Shown piece by piece: positions 24,662 through 34,057 of a stretch of 64,000 nt of DNA. Every line of letters starts with the position of its first letter. Position 1 is the stretch's first letter. The notes under the pieces were generated by a model. It did not search any database. It was not told the origin of the DNA and saw only the letters and a program-made list of their open reading frames with translations. Both the position numbers and the translations under genes were made by a program. This DNA is from Ehretia macrophylla (lineage: Eukaryota > Streptophyta > Magnoliopsida > Boraginales > Ehretiaceae): positions 61,522,316 to 61,586,315 of the forward strand of contig CM075768.1 of assembly GCA_037974665.1 (NCBI GenBank), read 5' to 3'.

Positions 24662-27237
24662 CGTACGATCCGGGACGAAAAAATAGTGCAAAAGAAGAAA
24701 AGTGTCCCAAAACTGATGAAAACATTCAATTTTGGGCACCGAAAAAAGGCCCAGCGAAGTGGGCTTTGCTGCCCCCGTCGTAGAGCTCTCAGAGAGCTTT
24801 CCAACGGTTGCTGTGCGCCGCGTAACTCCTTAAAGATCAAAAGTTATGGGCTCCGGAGCGACGGAGACCTGGTCACAAGCCCGACGCCCTCAGTTTGCAG
24901 GCCCAGCCTCTAAGTGAAGCGAAGCTGTCTTGCCTAAGGTGCCATGGGATTGGGTAATAGAAATGTGATGGATTAGGTTTTCGTCCTTTTCACGGCGCAC
25001 GACGTATGATACGGGACGAAAAAACAGTGCAAAAGAAGAAAAGTATCCCAAAACTGATGAAAACGTTCGATTTTGGGCTCCAAAATTAGGCCCAGCGAAG
25101 CAGGCTTGGCTGCCCCCATCATAGAGCTCTCGAAGAGCTTTCCAACGGTATGCTGTGCACCGCGTAACTCCTTAAGGATCAAAAGTTTTGGGCTCCGGAG
25201 CAACGGAGACGTGGTCCCAAGCCCGACGCCCTGGGTTTCCTGGACCAGCCTCTACCTGAAGCGAAGCTATCTTACCCAAGGTGCCATGGGATTCGGTAAT
25301 AGAAATGTGATGGATTAGGTTATCGTCCTTTTCGAGGCGCATGACGTATGATCAGGGACGGAAAAACAGCGCAAAAGAAGAAAAGTGTCCCGAATATGAT
25401 GAAAACGTTCAATTTTCGGTTCTGAAAATAGTCCCAGTGAAGCGAGCTTGCCTGGCCCCGTCGTAGAGCTCTCGGAGAGCTTTCCAACGGTATGCTGTGT
25501 GCTGCATAACTCCTTACGGATCAAAAGTTATAGGCTCCGGAGCAACGAAGTCCTGGTCACAAGCCCAACGCCCTCGGTTTGTAGGCCCAGCCTCTACGTG
25601 AAGCGAAGCTGTCTTGCCCAAGGTGCCGTGGGATTCGGTAATAGAAATGTGATGGATTAGGTTGTCGTCCTTTTCGCGGTGCATGACGTACGATCCGGGA
25701 CGGAAAAATAGCCTAAAAGAAGAAAAGTGTACCAAAACTGTTGAAAACGTTCGATTTTGAGCTCCAAAAAAAGGCCCAGCAAAGCAAGCTTTTCTACCCA
25801 TGTCGTAGAGCTCTTAAAGAGCTTTCCAACGGTATGTTGTGCGCCACGTAACTTCTTACGAATCAAAAGTTATGGGCTTCGGAGCGATAGAGACGTGGTC
25901 CCAAGCCCGACGCCCTCGGTTTGCGGGGCCAGCCTCTAAGTGAAGCGAAGCTGTCTTGCCCAATGTGCCGTGGGATTCGGTAATAGAAATGTGATGGATT
26001 AGGTTGTCGTATTTTTTGCGGCGCACAACGTACGATCAGGGACGAAAAAACAGCGCAAAAGAAGAAAAGTGTCCCAAAACGGATGAAAATATTCGATTTT
26101 GGGCTTCGATAATAGGCCTAGCGAAATGAGCTTTGCTGCCCCCATCGTAGAGCTCTCGGAGCGCTTTCCAACTGTATGCTGTGCGCCGCGTAACTCCATA
26201 CGGATCAAAAGTTATGGGCTCTAGAGCGATGGAGACCTGGTGACAAGCCCGACACCCTCGGTTTGCGGGCCCAGCCTCTACGTGAAGCGAAGCTGTCTTG
26301 CCCAAGGTATCGTGGGATTGGGTAATAGAAATGTGATGGATTAGGTTGTTGTCCTTTTCGTGGCGCACGACGTACGATCCGGGATGAAAAAATAGCCCAA
26401 AAGAAGAAAAGTATCCCAAAACTGGTGAAAACGTTGAATTTTGGGCTCTGAAAAAAGGCCCATCAAAGCGAGCTTTTCTACCCTGGTCGTAGAGCTCTCG
26501 GAGAGCTTTCCAACGGTATACTGTGTGCAGCGTAACTCTTTACGAATCAAAAGTTATGGGCTCCGGAGCGACGGAGACTCGGTCACAAGCCCGACGCCCT
26601 CGATTTGCGGGCCCAGCCTCTACGTGAAGCGAAGCTGTCTTGCCCAAGGTACCGTGGGATTCGGTAATATAAATGTGATGGATTAGGTTGTCATCCTTTT
26701 TGCGGTGCACGACGTACGATACGGGATGGAAAAACAGCACAAAAGAAGTAATGTGACCCGAAACTAATGAAAACTTTCAATTTTGGGCTCTGAAAAAAGG
26801 CCCAACAAAGCGAACTTTTATGCCCCGATCGTAGAGCTCTTGGAAAGCTTTCCAATGGTATGCTGTGCGCCACGTAACTCCTTACGGATCAAAAGTTATG
26901 GGCTCCGGACCAATGGAGACTTGGTCCTAAGCCTGACCCCCTCGGTTTGCGGGCCCAGCCTCTACGTGAAGCGAAGTTGTCTTGCCCAAGGTGCCATGGG
27001 ATTCGATAATAGAAATGTGATGGATTAGGTTGTCGTCCTTTTCACGGTGCATGATGTACGATCCGGGACGAAAAAACAGCGCAAAAGAAGAAAAGTATCC
27101 CGAAACTGATGAAAACGTTCAATTTTGGGCGAGAAAAAAAATCTCATCAAAGCGAGCATTTCTACCCCGGTCGTAGAGTTCTCGGAGAGCTTTCCAACGG
27201 TATGCTGTGTGCCGCATAACTCCTTACGGATCAAAAG

Positions 27238-30200
27238 TTATGGGCTCCGGAGCAACGGAGACTTGGTCCCAAGCCCGACGCCCTCCGTTTGCCGGCCCAG
27301 CCTCTATGTGAAGCGAAGCTGTCTTGCCCAAGGTGCCGTGGGATTTGGTAATAGAAATGTGATAGATTAGGTTGTCGTCCTTTTCGCGGTGCACGACGTA
27401 CGATCCGGGACAGAAAAATAGCCTAAAAGAAGAAATATATTCCGAAACTTATGAAAACGTTCAATTTTAGGCTCTGAAAAAAGGCCCAGCAGAGCATGGT
27501 TTTCGGCCCCGGTCGTAGAGCTCTCGGAGACCTTTCAACGGTATGATGTGCGTCACGTAACTCCTTACGGATAAAAAGTTATGGGCTCCGGAGCGACGGA
27601 GACGTGGTCCTAAGCCCGACGCCCTCGGTTTACTGGCCCAGCCTCTACGTGAAGTAAAGCTGTCTTGCCCAATGTGCCATGGGATTCGTTAATAGAAATG
27701 TGATAGATTAGGTTGTCATCCTTTTCACGGCGCACGACGTACGATATGGGACAAAAAAAACAGCGCACAAGAAGAAAAGTGTCCCGAAACTTATGAAAAT
27801 GTTCAATTTTGGGCTGTGACAAAAGGCCCAGCGAAGCGAGCTTTTCTGCCTCCATCGTAGAGCTCTCGGAGAGCTTTCCAATGGTATGCTGTGCGCCGCG
27901 TAACTTCTTACGGATCAAAAGTTATGGGCTCCGGAGCAACAGAGACCTGGTCCCAAGCCCCACGCCCTCAGTTTGCGGGCCCAGCCTCTACGTGAAGCGA
28001 AGTTGTCTTGCCCAAGGTGCTGTGGGATTCGGTAATAGAAATGTGGTGGATTAGGTTGTCGTCCTTTTAGCGGTGCACGACATACGATCCGGGACGGAAA
28101 AAAAGCGCAGAAGGAGAAAAGTGTCCCAAAACTGATGAAAACGATTGATTTTATGCTCCGAAAAAAGGCCCAGCAAAGTGAACTTTTCTGCCGCAGTCGT
28201 AGAGCTCTCGGAGAGCTTTCAACGGTATGTTGTGCGCCGCATAACTCTTTCCGGATCAAAAGTTAAGGGCACCGGAGTGACGGAGACCTGGTCCCAAGCC
28301 CCACGCCCTCGGTTTGTGGGCCCACCCTCTACGTGAAGTGAAGTTGTCTTGCCCAAGGTGCCGTGGGATTCGGTTATAGAAATGTGTTGGATTAGGTTGT
28401 CGTCCTTTTCGGGGCTCAAGACGTACGAACCAGGACGAAAAAATAGCGCAAAAGAAGAAAAGTGTCCCAAAAATGATAAAAACATTCGATTTTGGGCTCC
28501 GAAAAAAGGCCCAGCGAAGCAAGATTGGCTGCCTCATCGTAGAGCTCTCGGAGAGCTTTCCAACGGCATGTTGTGCGCCACGTAACTCCTTACGGATCAA
28601 AAGTTATGGCCTCCGGAGCGACGAAGACGTGGTCCCAAGCCCCACGCCCTCGGCTTGCGGGCCCAGCCTCTACGTGAAGCGAAGTTATCTTGCCCAAGGT
28701 GCCCTAGGATTCGGTAATAGAAATGTGATGGATTAGGTTGTCGTCCTTTTCACGGCTCACGACGTACGATCCGGGACGAAAAAATTGTGCAAAAGAAGAA
28801 AAGTGTCCCGAAACTGATGAAAATGTTCAATTTTGGGCTCCGAAAAAAGTCCCACCAAAGCGAGCTTTTCTACCTCCATCGTAGAGCTCTCGGAGAGCTT
28901 TCCAACGGTATGTTGTGCGCCGCGTAACTCCTTACGGATCAAAAGTTATGGGCTCTGGAGCGACGGAGACGTGGTCCCAAGCCCGACGTCCTCGATTTTT
29001 GGGCCTAGCCTCTACGTGAAGCGAGGCTATCTTGCCTAAGGTGCCATGGGATTCGGTAATAGAAATGTGACGGATTAGGTTGTCAACCTTTTCGCTGCGC
29101 ACGACGTACGATCCAAGACGAAAAAATAGCGCAAAAGAAGAAAAGTATCCCGAAACTAATGAAAACGTTCGATTTTGGGCTCCAAAAAAAGGCCCAACAA
29201 AGCGAGCTTTTCTACCTCCGTCGTAGAGCTCTTGGAGAACTTTCCAACGGTATGCTGTGCGCTGCGTAACTCCTTACGGATCAAAAGTTAAAGGCTCCGG
29301 AACGACGGAGACGTGGTCCCAAACCCCACACCATCGGTTTGCGGGCCCAGCCTCTACCTGAAGCGAAGTTGTCTTGCCCATGATGCCATGGGATTCGATA
29401 ATAGAAATGTGATGGATTAGGTTATCTTCCTTTTCACGGCACACGACGTACGATCCGGGATGAAAAAACAGCGCCAAAGAAGAAAAGTGTCCCGAAACTG
29501 ATGAAAATGTTTGATTTTGGGCTCCGAAAAAAGTCCCAGCAAAGCATGCTTGGCTGTCCCCGTCGTAGAGCTCTCGGAGAGTTTTCCAACGGTATGCTGT
29601 GTGCTGCGTAACTCCTTACGGATCAAAAGTTATGGGCTCCGGAGCAACGAAAACTTGGTCCCAAGCCCGACGCCCTCCGTTTGCCGGCCCAGCCTCTATG
29701 TGAAGCGAAGCTGTCTTGCCCAAGGTGCCGTGGGATTTGGTAATAGAAATGTGATAGATTAGGTTGTCGTCCTTTTCGCGGTGCACGACGTACGATCCGG
29801 GACAGAAAAATAGCCTAAAAGAAGAAATATATTCCGAAACTTATGAAAACGTTCAATTTTAGGCTCTGAAAAAAGGCCCAGCACAGCATGGTTTTCGGCC
29901 CCGGTCGTAGAGCTCTCGGAGACCTTTCAACGGTATGATGTGCGTCATGTAACTCCTTATGGATCAAAAGTTATGGGCTCTAGAGCGACGGAGACGTGGT
30001 CCTAAGCCCGACGCCCTCGGTTTGCTGGCCCAGCCTCTACGTGAAGCGAAGCTGTCTTGCCTAATGTGCCAAGGGATTCGTTAATAGAAATGTGATAAAT
30101 TAGGTTGTCATCCTTTTCGAGGCGCACGACGTACGATATGGGACAAAAAAAACAGCGCACAAGAAGAAAAGTGTCCCGAAACTTATGAAAATGTTCAATT

Positions 30201-31436
30201 TTGGGCTGTGACAAAAGGCCCAGCGAAGCGAGCTTTTCTGCCTCCATCGTAGAGCTCTCGGAGAGCTTTCCAATGGTATGCTGTGCGCCGCGTAACTTCT
30301 TACGGATCAAAAGTTATGGGCTCCGGAGCAACAGAGACCTGGTCCCAAGCCCCACGCCCTCAGTTTGCGGGCCCAGCCTCTACGTGAAGCGAAGTTGTCT
30401 TGCCCAAGGTGCTGTGGGATTCGGTAATAGAAATGTGGTGGATTAGGTTGTCGTCCTTTTAGCGGTGCACGACATACGATCCGGGACGGAAAAAAAGCGC
30501 AGAAGGAGAAAAGTGTCCCAAAACTGATGAAAACGATTGATTTTATGCTCCGAAAAAAGGCCCAGCAAAGTGAACTTTTCTGGCGCCGTCGTAGAACTCT
30601 CGGAGAGCTTTTCAACGGCATGTTGTGCGCCACGTAACTCCTTACGGATCAAAAGTTATGGCCTCCAGAGCGACGAAGACGTGGTCCCAAGCCCCACGCC
30701 CTCGGTTTATGGGCCCAGCCTCTACGTGAAGTGAAGGTGTCTTGCCCAAGGTGCCGTGGGATTCAGTAATAGAAATGTGATGGATTTGGTTGTCGTCCTT
30801 TTCGTGGCGCACGACGTACGGTCCGAGACGAAAAAACAGCGCAAAAGAAGAAAAGTTTCCTAAAACTGAGGAAAATGTTCGATTTTGGGCTCCGAAAATA
30901 GGCCCAGCAAAGCATGATTGGCTGCGTCCGTCGTAGAGCTCTCGGAGAGCTTTCCAACGGTATGTTGTGCGCCACGTAACTCCTTACGGATCAAAAGTTA
31001 TGGCCTCCAGAGCGACGAAGACGTGGTCCCAAGCCCGATCCCCTCGATTTGCGGTCCCAGCCTTTACGTGAAGCGAAGCTGTCTTGCCCAAGGTGCCATT
31101 GGATTCGGTAATAGAAATGTGATGGATTAGGTTGCCGTCCTTTTCACGACGCACGACGTACGAACCTGGACGAAAAACCAGCTCAAAAGAAGAAAAGTGT
31201 CCCGAAACTGATGAAAATGTTCAATTTTGGGCTCCGAAAAAAGTCCCACCAAAGCGAGCTTTTCTACCTCCATCGTAGAGCTCTCGGAGAGCTTTCCAAC
31301 GGTATGTTGTGCGCCGCGTAACTCCTTACGGATCAAAAGTTATGGGCTCTGGAGCGACGGAGACGTGGTCCCAAGCCCGACGTCCTCGATTTTTGGGCCT
31401 AGCCTCTACGTGAAGCGAGGCTATCTTGCCTAAGGT
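27238..31436 (+). repeat. Recent 7-monomer duplication (unit 2392 bp)
   Basis: 27238-28200 matches 29630-30592 at an offset of 2392 bp. Within this, about 27740-28189 and 30132-30581 show no difference that I can see, and share rare markers such as GGGCTGTGACAAAAGGCC, CTTTTAGCGGTGCACG and GCGCAGAAGGAG. After about 30600 the second copy switches to resemble the monomer at 28560, six monomers away. It returns to a seven-monomer offset at 31195-31436, which matches 28801-29042 at 2394 bp. The pattern is of duplication by unequal exchange followed by local conversion or a second exchange. Confidence 0.85.
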
Positions 31437-32491
31437 ACCATGGGATTCGGTAACAGAAATGTGATGGATTAGGTTGCCGTCTTTTTCTAGACTGACGATG
31501 TACGATCCGAGACTAAAAAATAGCGCAAAAGAAGAAAAGTGTCCCGAAACTGATGAAAACGTTCAATTTTGGGCTCCAGAAAAAGGCCCAACAAAGCGAG
31601 CTTTGCTGTCCGCATCGTAGAGCTCTCCGAGAGCTTTCCAACGGTATGCTGTGCGCCGCGTAACTCCTTACGGATCAAAAGTTATGGGCTCCGGAGCGAC
31701 GGAGACCTAGTCCCAAGCCCCACGCCCTCGGTTTGCGAGCCCAGGCTCTACGTGAAGCGAAGTTGTCTTGCCCAAGGTGCCGTGGGATTCGATAATATAA
31801 ATGTGATGGATTAGGTTGTCATCCTTTTCACGGCACACGACGTACGATCCGGGACGGAAAAATAACGCAAAAGAAGAAAAGTGTCCCAAAATTGATGAAA
31901 ACGTTCAATTTTGGGCTCCGAAAAAAGGCCCAGCAAAGCATGCTTGGCTGCCCCCGTCGTAGAACTCTCGGAGAGCTTTCTAACGGTGTTCTGTGTGCTG
32001 CGTAACTTCTTACGGATCAAAAGTTATGGGCTCCGGAGCAACGGAGACCTGGTCACAAGCTCGACGCCCTCGGTTTTTGGGCCCAGCCTCTACGTGAAGC
32101 GAAGCTGTCTTGCCCAAGGTGCAGTGGGATTCGGTAATAGAAATGTGATGGATTAGGTTGTCGTCCTTTTTGCGACACACGACGTACAATCCGGGATGAA
32201 AAAATAGCGCCAAAGAAGAAAAGTGTCCCGAAACTAACGAAATCGTTCGATTTTGGGCTCAGAAATCAGGCCCAGCGAAGCGTGCTTGGCTGCCCCCATC
32301 GTAGAGCTCTCGGAGAGCTTTCCAACAGTATACTGTGCGCTGCGTAACTTCTTACGGATCAAAAGTTAAAGGCTCCGGAGCGACGGAGACGTGGTCCCAA
32401 GCCCGATGCCCTCGGTTTGTGGGCCCAGCCTCTATGTGAAGCGAAGCTGTCTTGCCGAAGGTGCCGTGGGATTCGATAATAGAAATGTGAT

Positions 32492-32833
32492 GGATTAGGT
32501 TGTCGTCCTTTTCGCGGCGTACGACGTACGATCCGGGACGGAAAAACAGCGCAAAAGAAGAAAAGTGTCACGAAACTGATAAAAACGTTCAATTTTGGGC
32601 TCCGAAAAATGGCCCAGCGAAGCGGGCTTGGCTGCCCCCGTCGTATAGCTCTCGGAGAGCTTTCCAACGGTATGCTGTGCGCCGCGTAACTCCTTACGGA
32701 TCAAAAGTTATAGGCTCCGGAGCGACGGAGACGTGGTCCCAAGCCCGACGCCCTCGGTTTGTGGGCCCAGCCTCTATGTGAAGCGAAGCTGTCTTGCCCA
32801 AGGTGCCGTGGGATTCAATAATAGAAATGTGAG
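32492..32833 (+). repeat. Representative 342-bp satellite monomer
   Basis: I use this copy as a reference because it is close to the majority sequence. It is measured from one GGATTAG landmark to the next, a spacing of exactly 342 bp. In order it holds the CpG-rich stretch after GTCGTCC, an A-tract-rich zone, the CCCCCGTCGTA segment, a 15-bp dyad at 32647-32661, the CCAACGGTATGCTGTGCGCC segment, a 10-bp palindrome GCTCCGGAGC at 32714-32723, the GGGCCCAGCCTCTA segment and the CTTGCCCAAGGTGCCGTGGG segment. The length is twice 171 bp, close to a dinucleosome, but I see no internal half-length duplication, so the 342-bp unit appears to be the basic monomer. The start point is arbitrary. Confidence 0.9.
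32647..32661. other. 15-bp dyad symmetry in the monomer (AGCTCTC-G-GAGAGCT)
   Basis: Seven bases are followed after one nucleotide by their exact reverse complement. The motif is found in most monomers; common changes are CTCAGAGAG, CTTGGAGAG and CTCGAAGAG, which keep most or all of the pairing. It overlaps GAGCTC. About 65 bp downstream lies a second palindrome, GCTCCGGAGC (32714-32723). Dyads of this kind are reported for several centromeric satellites; a function here is not shown. Confidence 0.6.
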
Positions 32834-32877
32834 GGATTAGGTTGTCGTCCTTTTCACGATGCACGACGTACGATCCG

Positions 32878-32952
32878 GGACGGAAAAACAGCGCAAAAGA
32901 AGAAAAGTGTACCGAAACTGATGAAAACGTTCAATTTTGGGCTCCGAAAAAA
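32878..32952 (+). other. Phased A-tracts within the monomer (predicted curved DNA)
   Basis: Within about 75 bp there are seven A/T runs: AAAAA, AAAA, AAAA, AAA, AAAA, ATTTT and AAAAAA. In the consensus monomer their centres are spaced 8-13 bp apart, averaging about 10.7 bp, which is close to one helical turn. The same arrangement recurs in nearly every monomer. A-tracts in phase with the helix are known to bend DNA; that this segment is curved and positions a nucleosome is inference. Confidence 0.6.
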
Positions 32953-33005
32953 GGCCCAACGAAGCGGGCTTGGCTGCCCCCGTCGTAGAGCTCTCGGAGA
33001 GCTTT

Positions 33006-33010
33006 TCAAC
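33006..33010. repeat. Left target-site duplication (TCAAC) of second element
   Basis: TCAAC precedes TGTGAGGCC; CCAAC follows the element at 37379-37383. The satellite consensus here is CCAAC, so the left copy has a single C-to-T change. Confidence 0.8.
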
Positions 33011-33019
33011 TGTGAGGCC
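33011..33019 (+). repeat. 9-bp remnant of the 5' LTR
   Basis: TGTGAGGCC equals the first nine bases of the solo LTR at 21067. After it the sequence changes to TAGAAG, which is not LTR. Its position directly after the target duplication is what identifies it; nine bases alone could occur by chance. Confidence 0.7.
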
Positions 33020-33634
33020 TAGAAGATTTACTAATCCAATGTACCTTCAAGATAAGAACTATGATACTATCAATCGACGACGACTTGAGATGGATTAGTT
33101 TGTTTGATAAGTTCAACCTAAAAATAGGGTCGTATGTGGAAATGATCCATAAGTTGTATATGTCCTACATGTTAACAGTTTTGAAACTGGTTGATAGGAT
33201 ATATAAATCGGATATAGACCTATCATCTTGAAATTAGCGTATGTCACCCTAGGATCATGGAATTATTGTGATATTTCTTTTGAGGTATGAATGCAAGATT
33301 GATACAACATGAGTCATGATTTTGGAGTTATAGTTATATTGTTAGGATACCGATGCAGCTTTGATGACTATATTTGGAGATTCTAACCTTAGTTAATGAA
33401 CTTGACCTTAAAATCAAATGGAGAATAGAGTCGTTCAAAGGAACGAACTATGAATGTAGGGGTCACACCGAATTAAATCATTGGAGAAAGCTAGGAACTT
33501 AATTGGTTGTGGTAAGAGAGATCACTGAACACGGGATGACCTAGAGTGGGAAATAACAAGGGTCAGAATCTGTCTAAATGACCTCAATAGGCAAGAATGA
33601 ATTTTGGGACGAAATTCTTTTAAGGAGGGGAGGA
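33020..33634 (+). mobile_element. 3' internal (non-coding) remnant of the retrotransposon
   Basis: 615 bp of AT-rich unique sequence between the 5' LTR stub and the 3' LTR. All frames are broken by stops, and I find no recognisable reverse transcriptase, integrase or chromodomain motif. It is best read as the untranslated tail between pol and the 3' LTR. It ends with GGGACGAAATTCTTTT and the polypurine tract. Confidence 0.7.
33622..33634 (+). promoter_or_regulatory. Polypurine tract (plus-strand primer site)
   Basis: AAGGAGGGGAGGA, 13 purines in a row, directly abuts the LTR start at 33635. In LTR retrotransposons this tract resists RNase H and primes plus-strand DNA synthesis. Its position supports the LTR boundary and the element's orientation. 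Confidence 0.85.
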
Positions 33635-33649
33635 TATGAGGCCCGACCC

Positions 33650-34057
33650 CAAATAACGTGTGTTACCTTGATTTGCGTGCCATAGACCAAGAATGATATG
33701 ATTGACCTTGGATTACGTGCCCTGTCTTGGTTTTCGTCCATATCTTGTCATACGTGCCTTGACCTAGAATAGTGTGCCCTAATCCCCGACTGACGTGCGA
33801 TACCTAGATATACGTGCCCTGACCTCGATGTATGTGCGTTACCTCATTTCGTGTGCCCTAGCCTTGAACTGTGTACCTTAACTAGATATAGAGTCGTGCC
33901 TTGATTTGCATTGCATTGAATTACGTGCCTTGCATTGGTTTACGTGCATTCACCTAGGTTGCGTGCATTTACTTGAAAGACGTGCGTTTGTCTCGTAGTT
34001 CATGTTCTATCTCGTAGTACGTGCCCTAGACCTAGGAAAGCGTGCCTTCACGCTAAT
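33650..34057 (+). repeat. ~20-bp degenerate subrepeats in the LTR 5' part
   Basis: About 16 or more imperfect units of 19-22 bp, each with an ACGTGCC, TGTGCCC or ACGTGCA core and then a CTAGACCTAG- or TTACCTCG-like tail; examples start near 33717, 33746, 33796 and 33817. They lie in the region expected to be U3. The copy number differs from that of the solo LTR by about 189 bp, roughly nine units. Confidence 0.75.

Larger units (their letters stand above)
17700..26340 (+). repeat. Marker monomer pair repeated at 8- and 5-monomer offsets across the solo LTR
   Basis: A linked pair of variant monomers occurs three times: AAAGCAAGCTTTTCTG with CCACGTAACTTCTTACG, followed by a TTCGATAATAGGC or CTCCGATAATAGGC type with CCTGGTGACAAGCC. 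The pairs lie at about 17700-18300, 20440-21040 and 25740-26340. The first offset is 2734 bp, eight monomers. The second is 5304 bp; subtracting the 3590-bp insertion and its 5-bp duplication leaves 1709 bp, five monomers. Other markers agree, such as CCAGCCTCTACCTGAAGCG at 19941 and 25244. Confidence 0.75.
24657..33010 (+). repeat. Satellite array, middle segment (~24 monomers)
   Basis: Same 342-bp family and orientation as the flanking segments, lying between the two retroelement insertions. It resumes mid-monomer after the solo LTR and stops mid-monomer at GAGAGCTTTTCAAC, where the second element entered. It contains the most recent-looking large duplication of the left half (27238-31436). 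No gene or unique sequence is visible. Confidence 0.97.

Noticed and set aside
32492-32833. The monomer as an internal dimer of 171-bp halves
   Set aside because: The two halves show no alignable similarity by eye; 342 bp is the basic period.
33020-33634. Possible pol coding remnant upstream of the 3' LTR
   Set aside because: All frames contain frequent stops and no integrase, reverse transcriptase or chromodomain motif is visible. It reads as a 3' untranslated tail.
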